Assembly: GCA_023460395.1 (NCBI GenBank)
Contig: JAEWQB010000012.1
Location: 1 to 64,000 of the forward strand
Origin: Pseudomonadota bacterium
GTDB lineage: Bacteria > Desulfobacterota > Desulfovibrionia > Desulfovibrionales > Desulfovibrionaceae
DNA length: 64,000 nucleotides
Direction of reading: 5' to 3'
Shown: piece by piece, positions 42,558 to 51,342 of the stretch
Layout: each line of letters starts with the position of its first letter
How positions within the stretch are numbered: position 1 is the first letter of the stretch
Made by a program: the position numbers and the translations under genes
Notes under the pieces: generated by a model
The model's input: the letters and a program-made list of their open reading frames with translations, nothing else
Told to the model about the DNA's origin: nothing
Databases searched by the model: none

Positions 42558-43565
42558 TTATTCCTCCGCGTCTTCCGGCAGTTTTTCCACAGGGAGACCC
42601 GCTTCGTACATCGCATCCCTGAATTCATCCTCATATTCCGCATAAGTACGGTATTCCTTGGGCGGATTCCACGGATTGATGTGGCGCTTTGCGCGGGAGT
42701 CGTTGGGAAGATTTCTAGTGGGGCTGAGGAACACGCCTCCCATGTGCATCAACTTGCTGAAGGGGAAGTAGGCAAGCAGAATGGAAAGGAAGAACATGTG
42801 AATATAGAAGGGGGTGCCAATATTGGCCAAAACGGCAGTGTCGGGGCGCAAGTGCACAAGGCTCATGGTGAAGGTTTTCACGGAGGCGACGTCCACTTTG
42901 GTGAAGTAGCGCATGGAAATGCCGCTGCCTACCAGCCCAAGCAAAAGACACAGGGGGAAGTAATCGTTTACCAGCGAAATATAGCGGATACGCTGGTCAA
43001 ACAGCCTGCGACCAAGCAAGTAAACAAGGGCCAGCACTACAAGCGCGTCGGTCATAAACAGACGGGGAACGCCAATTTGCAATATGCCGTCCAGCGTTTC
43101 CACTCCGCTGATGATAAAGGGCACCGGCTCAAGGAAAAATCGGAAATGGCGAATGAAAATGACCAGGAAACAGTAGTGGAACGCAAGAGCGAATAGCCAC
43201 AGGAACTTGTTGGACCAGTAAACGACCCGGCTGCCGTTTTCAATGGTCATTTTAGTGTTTCTGAACAGCGATCTGAACAGCAACACTTCAAGAATCATGC
43301 GAATAACCACCCCTTTGGAGTCGGAGGGGTTGTCGAGAGGGGCGGGCTTAATCCACGGCAGGGATTTTTGCTGGCCCCCGGTCGTCGGGATGCGGAACGG
43401 AACGGGGCGACGCGCCCAGTCCATGATTCGCCACGCGAACCCGATCAGGAAGACGAGCACAGCGGTGTAGGGAAGACATGCCGCAAAGACGAACTGGAGT
43501 CCCATTTGGGTTCCCAGCCAGGCAATGACTCCCAACGCTGTGACCGCGAGAAGTGAAATAAACAT
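42558..43565 (-). CDS. dsrM: DsrM, membrane cytochrome b subunit of DsrMKJOP
   Basis: The 335-residue protein has about six membrane helices, resembles the NarI/HdrE gamma subunit and likely binds two b hemes through histidines in its helices. It takes electrons from menaquinol and passes them to DsrK. ATG at 43565 is preferred (GAGGT upstream, just clear of the preceding stop); an in-frame ATG at 43613 would add 16 residues and overlap the RsbRD gene. The polar C-terminal tail (about 70 residues) is cytoplasmic. Confidence 0.94.
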   Translation of the reverse strand: MFISLLAVTALGVIAWLGTQMGLQFVFAACLPYTAVLVFLIGFAWRIMDWARRPVPFRIPTTGGQQKSLPWIKPAPLDNPSDSKGVVIRMILEVLLFRSLFRNTKMTIENGSRVVYWSNKFLWLFALAFHYCFLVIFIRHFRFFLEPVPFIISGVETLDGILQIGVPRLFMTDALVVLALVYLLGRRLFDQRIRYISLVNDYFPLCLLLGLVGSGISMRYFTKVDVASVKTFTMSLVHLRPDTAVLANIGTPFYIHMFFLSILLAYFPFSKLMHMGGVFLSPTRNLPNDSRAKRHINPWNPPKEYRTYAEYEDEFRDAMYEAGLPVEKLPEDAEE

Positions 43566-43584
43566 TCCGTACCTCGCTGCTAGG

Positions 43585-44124
43585 CTATCGGTTTTCGTTA
43601 TCCGGTTCCCCAACCGGTTTTTCCAATATACGTTCAGCTCTGCGAAGGAGCTGCGAATGCTGGCGCTTGTATTCGTCCACCCGCAACTGCTGCACTTTAT
43701 CCCGGCAATCGGAATAGATGCGGAAACCAGCTAGCGCCAGCGAGTCAATGGCGGACTCCATTTCGCGCAGTTGGCGGCAGGCTTCCACATCGCCAAGCAG
43801 GGGAGTGGCGTGCTTGCGGATGATGGTTTTGAGAAAAAAGATGATGGACATGGCCTTGTCCGGGGGAAATTTCTGGATCGCCCGCACGCGGATGAGTTCG
43901 TCCAACGCGGGGAGGATCGTTTCACTTTCTAATTCACCGGAGGCAAGAGCGGCCACGAGCACTTCCACAGCCTTGCGGGTTTTTGCGCCGACAGGGTTGG
44001 AAAACGCATTCTGCTGGCTGCGAAGAAAACCCACCGTGTCAAAGGGATAGGTTCCGAAGATGGCTTCGATCCACTCTTTGCCGATGGCGCCTTGCTGGTC
44101 TTGTAGGAGTTGCTGGATGCTCAT
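43585..44124 (-). CDS. RsbRD-domain protein at the head of the dsr operon
   Basis: The 179-residue, mostly helical protein corresponds to the RsbRD N-terminal sensor-like domain: 'MSIQQLLQDQQGAIGKEWIE' then 'FPPDKAMSIIFFLKTIIRKH'. Similar domains sit at the N terminus of stressosome RsbR proteins, but here there is no STAS output domain. It directly precedes dsrM (19-bp gap) on the same strand, so it is likely co-transcribed and may sense redox or energy state for the complex (inference). ATG at 44124 is chosen over the long upstream ORF extension. The Shine-Dalgarno is weak. Confidence 0.75.
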   Translation of the reverse strand: MSIQQLLQDQQGAIGKEWIEAIFGTYPFDTVGFLRSQQNAFSNPVGAKTRKAVEVLVAALASGELESETILPALDELIRVRAIQKFPPDKAMSIIFFLKTIIRKHATPLLGDVEACRQLREMESAIDSLALAGFRIYSDCRDKVQQLRVDEYKRQHSQLLRRAERILEKPVGEPDNENR

Positions 44125-44695
44125 CGCTCGCACCGTGGTTAAGGTGTTGCAGGGGACGTTGGGTTGCCAGACAGTCTCTTTCGCCGACTGAGGAGAAATT
44201 CCTTCTCCGTAGGCGGGGGCATGCGGTTTGAAACGGATACCCCGTTCAAAACGTCTTGGTCTTCCCGCGTTTGCCCGTGTGGACCCGTTTGGTTGCCGAC
44301 TGGTGTGGTACATGCTGTTGACCGATCTCGTCCAGATATCCGGCCTTTCTCCGCAAGGCTCGGACGGGGCAACTTTACGATTTCGGCCCGCCCCACACCT
44401 CCCTGCATTGGGCAGGATGCGGCTGGCGGAACACCCTATAATGTGTTTTCAGGGCATTGTCCAAATGAAATCATCCCCTGATCGCACAGGCAAATGCACA
44501 CCCCGCGTGGGGTGTTTGAAAAAGATTTTTTTCACATAGTCGCTATTTGGGAAAAGGTCAACAATTCCGGCATATTCTGGTTGGGCAACCAATGCTGGCT
44601 ATCTCAGTGAATTTGTTGATGAAAAACCATACAGGTCTGCACCGCCACCTTGCGGGGTAAACGGGAGGGGAAAATCTGATGAGCGCGGGGACCGG
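44125..44695. other. Upstream region of the dsr operon
   Basis: About 570 bp between the VKOR gene and the RsbRD gene, both on the minus strand. It holds a promoter candidate (44533-44561) and a short hairpin at 44502-44519 close to the predicted RNA start. If that promoter is real the dsr mRNA has a leader of about 400 nt. No gene is recognised. Confidence 0.45.
44533..44561 (-). promoter_or_regulatory. Putative promoter of the dsr operon
   Basis: On the minus strand TTGACC (44556-44561) and TATGTG (44533-44538) are 17 bp apart in an AT-rich stretch. The -10 match is partial. Confidence 0.4.
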
Positions 44696-45691
44696 CTATT
44701 CAGGGCAAGGTTCCCCGGTCTGATCGCATCCCGCAAACGCCCCTAATCCCCCTTGGCCCGCCTGCGGGGAACTTTCGCCCGGAAGCGGGGGAAAGAGCGC
44801 GGGGGCTGATGATCCGGCGGGGGGGGCCAGAAGGAAGCGGGGCACGCCATTCGTGATCATAACGGGGATGGTGGTTATTCCCATGGAGGCGAGGCGGACT
44901 TTATTGCGGAATAATTTCCACCGAAGGCTTAAGCTTATGGGCAAATTGGTCGAAGTGGGGGAGGGAGTTGCTGATGATGGCGCTGGGGAGAGAAGGGCTG
45001 CTTCGCGCAATCCCCTGCGGAATGCGATGAGCATGGAGGTGCCGTCGCCCAGCGCGGCGCGCATGACTGCAATGGCGCGGATGTCCTGTTCAGACTCCGC
45101 CACCGGGTAATAGGCAATACGGGCGTCCGGGTCGGCGGCGAAACGCTCTACCGCCGTGCGGCAGACTGGGCAACTGGGAGAAAAAAACAATTGAATGTCC
45201 GCGTGTTCCGGTGTGCTGATGGCCCACGTTCCCATACTTTCATTAGCGGCGAGAAACAGGTTGGGCAGAAACGCGAAGCTCCAGAGCAGTAAGAGCACCG
45301 GGCGCTGTGGGGAGGGGGAGCGCCCGCTGGGACGTAGCGAGAAGAAAAGGAGAGCGATAAATAGGGCGATGCCCAGACAAGGCACGCACGGAGCTGAAAA
45401 GGCCATGAAGAGCAGGAGTGCCGTATCCACGAGGAGTGCAGCCCCCGTCAGCAGAAACGCGATTTTTTGTCTGCCCAGCACGCAGAGAAGGGCGGTGGAG
45501 CAGAAAAAGGCAAGGCCGCCCCACCATAACGAGTATCCATATACTGTAAATTCCTTGAACAGGGAGCAGCCGGTGGTAATGCAGAGGGACTCCGCCTTGC
45601 CTAAGGCATTGACCAGAGAATAGACCGCTCCAAGGAGAGAAATCGCTAGAGCGCTCCATATCGGGCCGGTACGGCGAGATGTTTCGAACAT
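44696..45691 (-). CDS. VKOR-thioredoxin fusion (disulfide-bond formation)
   Basis: The 331-residue protein has an N-terminal VKOR (vitamin K epoxide reductase) membrane domain with loop cysteines Cys37/Cys42 and the active-site pair CVPC (102-105). A thioredoxin/DsbA-like domain follows, with CPVC (174-177) and a cis-proline segment 'TTIPVMI'. Such fusions oxidise periplasmic cysteines and pass electrons to quinone. The start at 45691 is the only sensible Met before helix 1 but lacks a Shine-Dalgarno. The last ~50 residues are Gly/Pro/Ser-rich. Confidence 0.88.
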   Translation of the reverse strand: MFETSRRTGPIWSALAISLLGAVYSLVNALGKAESLCITTGCSLFKEFTVYGYSLWWGGLAFFCSTALLCVLGRQKIAFLLTGAALLVDTALLLFMAFSAPCVPCLGIALFIALLFFSLRPSGRSPSPQRPVLLLLWSFAFLPNLFLAANESMGTWAISTPEHADIQLFFSPSCPVCRTAVERFAADPDARIAYYPVAESEQDIRAIAVMRAALGDGTSMLIAFRRGLREAALLSPAPSSATPSPTSTNLPISLSLRWKLFRNKVRLASMGITTIPVMITNGVPRFLLAPPAGSSAPALFPPLPGESSPQAGQGGLGAFAGCDQTGEPCPE

Positions 45692-45809
45692 GAGGAACTC
45701 GGAGGAGGACGCCCGGCGATTCGGAGCGTTCCGGGTTGCTCTCCCGCAAGGCCCATGGGCATGACCGGGAGAAAATTGGTGAAAAGGTGGTATTGGGGAG
45801 TACTGTACT

Positions 45810-46613
45810 GTGTATCCTTTTGAGGGTAAAGAGGGGCATATTCCCTTCTTGGACGCAATCATGATGCACAGTGTGTTTTCTGACAACGGTTCCATACAGT
45901 ACTCCGTGGTCACAAGTTCCAAAGCGCAGCGCGTCGTCATTAGAGTCGATGTGCGTAAAGGCGTTGTCGTGGTCATCCCGGACGGATTTGATTCGGACAG
46001 GGTTCCCGGCATCGTTGAAGCCCGCAGGGCATGGATTGGCAAGGTGGTGGCACGGCTTACTCCTCGTATGGAGCAGATAGCTGCGGAGCCTGATTTGCCG
46101 GAAAGCCTTCATCTGCGGGCGGTAGGCAGGGTTGTGAGACTTACCTACCATGCGTCAGCTAGGCCGTTTTCAGTGCGGAGCGCATCCGGCTTTCCGGCGC
46201 TTTCGGCAGCAGACAGCGAGGAACTTGGATTTTTCGGCAGATACGATGCGGACCGAGTCCGCACGTATCTCAGGCAATGGTTGGTACGACAGGCGAAGGC
46301 GCATTTGCCGAAGCTGCTTACCGATCTAGCCGGGGAACATGGGGTGGTTGTCAGATCGGTGCAGATTCGTTTGCAGAAAAGCCGGTGGGGCAGTTGCTCG
46401 GCGCGACGAGGCATCAATCTGAATGCCCGCCTCATGTTCCTGCCTGATCCGCTTGTCCGCTATGTGTGTCTTCACGAACTGGCACACTGTGCGCATCTGA
46501 ATCATTCTCCTGCATTTTGGGAGCATTTGGAGTATCTTCTCCCGGGGGCGGGAGCGCAGGACGCAGCATTGCGACAGGCATGGCAATATACCCCGCAGTG
46601 GTCTTACGCGTAG
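45810..46613 (+). CDS. YgjP/DUF45-type M48-like metallopeptidase
   Basis: The 267-residue protein ends with the DUF45 zinc protease core: 'SRWGSCSARRGINLNARL' and 'CLHELAHCAHLNHSPAFW', where HELAH supplies the zinc ligands and catalytic Glu. The N-terminal half has the beta-rich YgjP pattern. Cytoplasmic members are little studied. The GTG start at 45810 has GGGGAG nine bases upstream; ATG at 45861 is a fallback. It is divergent from the VKOR-fusion gene (118 bp between) and 61 bp before the receiver-HPt gene. Confidence 0.82.
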   Translation: MYPFEGKEGHIPFLDAIMMHSVFSDNGSIQYSVVTSSKAQRVVIRVDVRKGVVVVIPDGFDSDRVPGIVEARRAWIGKVVARLTPRMEQIAAEPDLPESLHLRAVGRVVRLTYHASARPFSVRSASGFPALSAADSEELGFFGRYDADRVRTYLRQWLVRQAKAHLPKLLTDLAGEHGVVVRSVQIRLQKSRWGSCSARRGINLNARLMFLPDPLVRYVCLHELAHCAHLNHSPAFWEHLEYLLPGAGAQDAALRQAWQYTPQWSYA

Positions 46614-46674
46614 GGACGTCGTAAACTTTCCAGTATATATTGATAGCCCCGCTGCCGTTATCGGAGAACACGGA

Positions 46675-48351
46675 ATGACCCCGGAGTATAGTGCGCCAGT
46701 TTCTAAAATTTTCCAAAAGACTCGCCGGACCTTTCGTCTTACGGTGCCTCTGCGATATTGGCTGCTCTGTGTGAGTGCGGCGGTCCTCTTACTGGTTGTG
46801 TGGGCAGGGCACCGTGTGGAAGCGGAAAGAGCGCGTGCCGCCTACGTTCTGGTCCCGTATGAGGGACGCTCCGCTGACGCCGCTTTGCTGGGCCTCATTG
46901 CGGAGGTGGGCGATGCGATGTGGAAGGCACCCCGTGCGGCGGTGCGCCGGGAACTGTACGGGGGGCTGCGCCATTATCTGGCACACACTCCGCCAGCGGG
47001 GTTTGTCGCCGTGCGGGAGCGAATGAGTCGCGCCCTCTCCGTATTATGGCGCATGGTAGAGCAACCGGAGGATCCGCAAAGCCGGACGGCATGGGAAGAA
47101 GCGCGAAGTTCGCTTCTTTTTTTGCAACGGGCGCTGGAGGTTTCCCGTTTGGTCGAAGTGCCTTCTCAGACCTCGGATTCCGGGTGGCCGTGGGCCTACA
47201 CGTTGCCCTCTTTGCTCCTGCCAGCGTTTTTTGTTTTCCTTTTTTATTACGTCCGGCCCTCGCGGCGAAACACCCCGTCCGGGGGGGGAACGCTGTCTCC
47301 CGCAGACGTTGCGCCGTGGGTGCGCGATACGGAGGAGGGAGAGACGGTACCGCCTGCCACCTCCCAGACCCCGTCCATTCCCTTTTTCCCGAACCGGAGT
47401 GACGCGTTGCCTAGAGGGGGCGTTGAACCGGGAATCGTAACCATCCTGCGGGGTAAGCGCATTCTGCTGGTAGAAGACGGCGATCTTACTGCCGCCGCGG
47501 CGGAATGGGGATTGCGGAAAGCCGAAGCCCATGTGTTGCGGGTGGCATCCGGCGAGGAGGCGGTGGCTGTCGGGCCACGGTATGGTTTTGATATTGCCTT
47601 GGTGGACGTGAACTTGCCGGGAATGAACGGGTATGAAACCGGGGCGCAGTTGGTACACATTGGGAAGGATAGGGCAGTTGTGGTGCTCGCGTTTACCGCT
47701 GATGGAACGTCCGATGTTGTGTCGGCCTGCCGTCAGGTTGGAATGGCGGGAGTGCTCCATAAGCCGTTGTCACTAGCCGCGTTGGGGCGCGCGGTGGCTG
47801 ATGCTCCGCAGAAATTGCGGAAGGCGGAAAACGAAGAGGTGGGACACCTCATTTTGCCGTCCCCGCAGGACATGGCGGAGAACTGTCCCGGTGTTACAGG
47901 CGAGGATGTCGCTAATAATAATGATATGGCAGCGCTGCCGGTGCTCAATAGCGCCCATGCCATGGAAATCATGGCGTTGTCAGATGTCGAGTATAGTGCG
48001 ATTCTTGAGACGGTGCTGGATTCCCTGTGGGAATACCGGGAGGCACTGCAACGTGCGTACGGGAACCATGCCTATGGGGAGCTGGCGGACGTGGCCCACC
48101 GGTTGCGTGGAGAGTTCGCCAATGTGGGGGCAAGCCGGGTGGCAAGCTGTGTCGCGCGGCTGGAAACGGCATGCCGCAGCGCTGCCACACTACAGTCTTC
48201 CGACGAGCAGCAGCCTGTTTCTCAGAATACTGCTGACGAGGTACGGGCTTTGCTGGAAGCGCTGTATGATGCCATGTGTGAGGTTTATCAGGCCGGGGCA
48301 GTCCGGCTCGCGAAAGATTCCGGCAGACGATGCGGGGAAAGGGAATTGTAG
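46675..48351 (+). CDS. Membrane-anchored receiver-HPt protein lacking a kinase domain
   Basis: The 558-residue protein has membrane segments at about 25-45 and 175-196 flanking a roughly 130-residue periplasmic helical domain. A linker is followed by a response-regulator receiver (about 263-385) with the acidic pair in 'LLVEDGD', phospho-acceptor Asp311 ('VDVNLPGMNG') and the conserved Lys in 'LHKPLS'. An HPt domain (about 430-530) carries His475 in 'AHRLRGEFANVG'. No HisKA or HATPase domain is present, so it must receive phosphate from another kinase. GGAG precedes ATG at 46675. Confidence 0.85.
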   Translation: MTPEYSAPVSKIFQKTRRTFRLTVPLRYWLLCVSAAVLLLVVWAGHRVEAERARAAYVLVPYEGRSADAALLGLIAEVGDAMWKAPRAAVRRELYGGLRHYLAHTPPAGFVAVRERMSRALSVLWRMVEQPEDPQSRTAWEEARSSLLFLQRALEVSRLVEVPSQTSDSGWPWAYTLPSLLLPAFFVFLFYYVRPSRRNTPSGGGTLSPADVAPWVRDTEEGETVPPATSQTPSIPFFPNRSDALPRGGVEPGIVTILRGKRILLVEDGDLTAAAAEWGLRKAEAHVLRVASGEEAVAVGPRYGFDIALVDVNLPGMNGYETGAQLVHIGKDRAVVVLAFTADGTSDVVSACRQVGMAGVLHKPLSLAALGRAVADAPQKLRKAENEEVGHLILPSPQDMAENCPGVTGEDVANNNDMAALPVLNSAHAMEIMALSDVEYSAILETVLDSLWEYREALQRAYGNHAYGELADVAHRLRGEFANVGASRVASCVARLETACRSAATLQSSDEQQPVSQNTADEVRALLEALYDAMCEVYQAGAVRLAKDSGRRCGEREL

Positions 48352-48421
48352 GATTGAAATGTCGCACTGTACCGTGCGATAACCTTCCAATCACCCGCCG
48401 AACGCGCCGTTTTCGCTGGCA

Positions 48422-48459
48422 GGGAAGAAAAAAGGGGAGACGCCGGAGCGCCTCCCCTT
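48422..48459 (-). terminator. Rho-independent terminator of sat
   Basis: A 12-bp stem with one mismatch (48432-48443 with 48448-48459, CGGA loop) is followed on the minus strand by TTTTTTCTT. It is 20 bp past the sat stop. Confidence 0.88.
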
Positions 48460-48479
48460 GGAGTTCCTTGAGAGTGAGA

Positions 48480-49757
48480 TTACATGGCGGCGCCGGAAGC
48501 GGCACCCTGCATTTTCACTTCTACCTTCTCGGTTAGGCCTTCGTAGTATGCGCGCAGAATGTCGAGCACTTCGTCGCGCCCAAAGTGAGGCACAATTTCA
48601 GCGCCTTCAGACAGAGCCTTGCGCAGCTTGGTGCCGGAGAGGATGACGCGATCTTCCTTGGAGTGCGGGCAGGTGCGCAGGGAAGCCATGCCGTCGCACT
48701 TGTAGCAGTAGAAGGTCCAGTCAATCTTCATGGGCTTGCAGAGCAGAGCCTTGCCGGGATCGGCGGGATGGGGAATCTTGTTGAAGATGGTCTGTGCTTC
48801 GAACAGGCCGTAGAAGTCGCCCACACCGGCGTGGTCGCGACCGATGAGCATGTTGTTCACGCCGTAGTTCTGGCGGAAGGTGGCATGCAGCAGGCCTTCA
48901 CGGGGACCGGCGTAACGCATGTCGAGCGGGTAGCCAGCCTGAATCACGTTTTCTTTCACGAAGTAGTGTTCCACCAGGCAGTCAATGGCCTTTACGCGAA
49001 CATCTGCGGGGATGTCGCCGGGCTTCAAGTTGCCGATGAGGGAGTGGATGAGCACGCCGTCGCAGACTTCAATGGCAATCTTAGCGAGGAATTCGTGCGA
49101 ACGGTGCATGGGGTTACGCAACTGCAGAGCAGCTACGTTGGCCCAGCCTCGTTCTTCAAACATGGCGCGTACTTCAGCGGGACGCAGGTAAACACCCTTG
49201 TATGCGGTGGGGTATTCGCCTTCGGAAAGAACCTTCACGGGACCGGCAAGGTTCACTTCCTTCTGGGCCATAACCATCTTCACGCCGGGGTGATCTTCCA
49301 GAGCGACCTTCCAGAACTTGTCGTCAGCGGAATCTTCGCCTTCGCCCTTGAAGACTTTTTCGCATTCCCACTTCTTGTCGGCCTCGGACATAGCGTACTT
49401 TTCCGTGACCTTCATGGTTGCGAACACTTCGCCCTTGCGGACCAGTGCGATTTCTTCGCCTTCCTTAACGCCGTCGGCAAAAGCCTTGTCGGCATCCAGA
49501 GTCACCGGCACAGGCCAGAAGGTGCCGTCAGCCATGGTGAAGTTTTCGCAAACGCCCTTCCAGTCGGCCTTGGTCATGAAACCGTTCAGCGGGGAAAACC
49601 CGCCGATGCCCATCATGATGAGGTCGCCCTTGGCGCGGGGGGTGATTTCGAGCTGCTTAAGACCAGCGGCCTTCTTCAGTTCCGCTTCACGAGCAGCGCC
49701 TTCCAGCAGACAACATACAAGACCCTTACCACCATGCGGGGGGACCAGTTTAGACAT
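48480..49757 (-). CDS. sat: Sulfate adenylyltransferase (ATP sulfurylase)
   Basis: The 425-residue homo-oligomeric enzyme forms adenosine 5'-phosphosulfate from ATP and sulfate, the first step of dissimilatory sulfate reduction. It has the 'QLRNPMHRSHE' motif (about 212-222) and 'GRDHAGVGDFYG'. A Cys/His zinc-like cluster ('CYKC' with a later Cys and 'CPHSKED') is typical of sulfate-reducer enzymes. ATG at 49757 has a near-perfect GGAGGAAG site; the in-frame ATG at 49805 is rejected. A long non-coding leader lies upstream. Confidence 0.98.
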   Translation of the reverse strand: MSKLVPPHGGKGLVCCLLEGAAREAELKKAAGLKQLEITPRAKGDLIMMGIGGFSPLNGFMTKADWKGVCENFTMADGTFWPVPVTLDADKAFADGVKEGEEIALVRKGEVFATMKVTEKYAMSEADKKWECEKVFKGEGEDSADDKFWKVALEDHPGVKMVMAQKEVNLAGPVKVLSEGEYPTAYKGVYLRPAEVRAMFEERGWANVAALQLRNPMHRSHEFLAKIAIEVCDGVLIHSLIGNLKPGDIPADVRVKAIDCLVEHYFVKENVIQAGYPLDMRYAGPREGLLHATFRQNYGVNNMLIGRDHAGVGDFYGLFEAQTIFNKIPHPADPGKALLCKPMKIDWTFYCYKCDGMASLRTCPHSKEDRVILSGTKLRKALSEGAEIVPHFGRDEVLDILRAYYEGLTEKVEVKMQGAASGAAM

Positions 49758-50213
49758 ACTTCCTTCCTCCGAATAAGATGAGTTTTTTCCTAAGGGACTG
49801 AGCACGCGACTAACTGTACCCGAATCCGTAAAATGCCGAACGGAAAATCTCTGCGTGCTGAGAATATGTGGAAAATGTCCGGGAAGAAAAATTCCACACG
49901 CTTCACGACTCAGCCCGTGATTAGGTCTTGTGAAAAAATAGACAAAAAGTCAAGTGCAAATGCTGGCAAAAAAAATACCAGTAATTTTGGCGGTATTCTT
50001 CGTTTATCGAAAAAGCGAAGTGCGACAGGGCCGAAGCCCGCTTGCAGCGCGGGAAACGCCGCTGGTTCCCCATGCGGGAAGTAGAGTGGGCTGTCTACCG
50101 GCATAGTAGAGAAAACGGGAAAATCTCGCATGTGATAAATAGCGCAAGTAGTGTGTCAACGATGACGCTTGTGCGACGGATACAAGGAAAAACGCGGAAA
50201 AAGAAAAAATGTC

Positions 50214-50242
50214 TTGAAGAGATCTGGGAAAAACCGTATGTA
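50214..50242 (+). promoter_or_regulatory. Putative upstream promoter of the str operon
   Basis: TTGAAG (50214-50219) and TATGTA (50237-50242) are 17 bp apart. Confidence 0.4.
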
Positions 50243-50388
50243 GCCCTGTTCTTATTTCACGGGTCAGATTTACGATGCCAAGCGGGCTGCTGGGCTGCAT
50301 CGTTCGTCCCCGTTTGGGTTGGCGCAGGCGCGCGAGGTCTTCCCGGAATATGCTGACCGGGAGGGGCGGGCGTCGTGTACGCTGTTGC

Positions 50389-50417
50389 TTGACATGGTGT
50401 CAGCCGTGGCGTATTGC
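50389..50417 (+). promoter_or_regulatory. Putative proximal promoter of the str operon
   Basis: A perfect -35 TTGACA (50389-50394) is 17 bp from TATTGC (50412-50417), about 50 bp before rpsL. Confidence 0.55.
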
Positions 50418-50466
50418 CGTGCGTCCTATTCTGAACGAAAGATTGACAAGTTCCTACGGAGGAAAA

Positions 50467-50838
50467 ATGCCCACTATTAACCAGCTCATCCGCAAAGAGC
50501 GCAAAGTTGTCGCCAAGCGGAAGAAGACCCCCGCGCTGCAGGCATGTCCGCAGCGTCGCGGTGTGTGCACCCGTGTGTATACCACCACCCCTAAGAAGCC
50601 GAACTCGGCTCTGCGTAAGGTCGCCCGTGTGCGCCTCACCAACGGCATGGAAGTAACCGCCTACATCCCCGGCGAAGGCCACAACCTGCAAGAGCACTCT
50701 GTGGTTATGATTCGCGGCGGCCGTGTGAAAGACTTGCCCGGTGTTCGCTACCATATCGTTCGTGGTACGCTTGACACCTCTGGTGTCAGCGATCGTCGTC
50801 AGGGACGTTCCAAGTACGGTGCCAAGCGGCCCAAGTAG
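50467..50838 (+). CDS. rpsL: Ribosomal protein S12
   Basis: The 123-residue S12 sits at the decoding centre of the 30S subunit. It shows 'MPTINQLIRKERK' and the streptomycin-associated loops 'TTTPKKPNSALRKVARV' and 'PGVRYHIVRG'. Lys at the classical resistance position is wild type in 'KKPNSA'. The start follows CGGAGGAA; a longer in-frame ORF from 50275 is rejected. First gene of the str operon. Confidence 0.98.
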   Translation: MPTINQLIRKERKVVAKRKKTPALQACPQRRGVCTRVYTTTPKKPNSALRKVARVRLTNGMEVTAYIPGEGHNLQEHSVVMIRGGRVKDLPGVRYHIVRGTLDTSGVSDRRQGRSKYGAKRPK

Positions 50839-50856
50839 AGATTGGAGTAACTTACT

Positions 50857-51327
50857 ATGCCTCGTAAAGGTCCTATCCCCAAGCGTGAGATTTTGCCTGA
50901 TCCGGTGTACGGCAGCCGTTTGGCCGCCCGCTTCGTCAACCGTCTTATGTATGACGGCAAGAAGGGCACCGCTGAAAAAATATTTTACAAGTCTCTGGAA
51001 GTGCTGGCCGAAAAAACCGGCGAAGACGCTATCCGCGCCTTTGAACGCGCTGTGGAGAACGTGAAGCCCCATCTGGAAGTAAAGTCCCGTCGCGTGGGCG
51101 GCGCCACCTATCAGGTGCCGCTGGAAGTGCGACCCGACCGTCAGGTTTCGCTGTCCATCCGCTGGCTGATCACATATGCCCGTAGCCGTGGCGAACAGGG
51201 TATGGTCGGGCGTCTTTCCGCAGAACTGCTGGATGCCTACAACAACCGCGGCGGTGCCGTGAAGAAGAAAGAAGACACCCACCGTATGGCCGAAGCCAAT
51301 AAGGCTTTCGCTCATTACCGCTGGTAG
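50857..51327 (+). CDS. rpsG: Ribosomal protein S7
   Basis: The 156-residue S7 nucleates the 30S head. It opens 'MPRKGPIPKREILPDP' and has the 16S-binding 'RVGGATYQVPLEVRPDRQ' segment. Spacing to rpsL (18 bp) and fusA (15 bp) indicates one operon. Length is standard. Confidence 0.98.
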   Translation: MPRKGPIPKREILPDPVYGSRLAARFVNRLMYDGKKGTAEKIFYKSLEVLAEKTGEDAIRAFERAVENVKPHLEVKSRRVGGATYQVPLEVRPDRQVSLSIRWLITYARSRGEQGMVGRLSAELLDAYNNRGGAVKKKEDTHRMAEANKAFAHYRW

Positions 51328-51342
51328 TGCTGGAGGCGAAGC

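Larger units (their letters stand above)
49758..50466. other. Divergent regulatory region between sat and rpsL
   Basis: About 710 bp without a gene; frames here are Lys/Arg/Ser-rich and not protein-like. On the sat side a TTGACT element lies near 49950 with a poor -10 17 bp on, and AGCACGC (49801-49807) can pair with GCGTGCT (49853-49859) to fold the presumed sat leader. On the rpsL side two promoter candidates are listed separately. Confidence 0.5.

Noticed and set aside
45867..46675. Inverted 17-bp near-repeat (14 matches) flanking the YgjP-type gene at 45870 and 46656
   Set aside because: Differences fall at spaced positions and the ends show no extension or target duplication. A match of this quality within 1 kb is about what chance gives, so it is not called an element.
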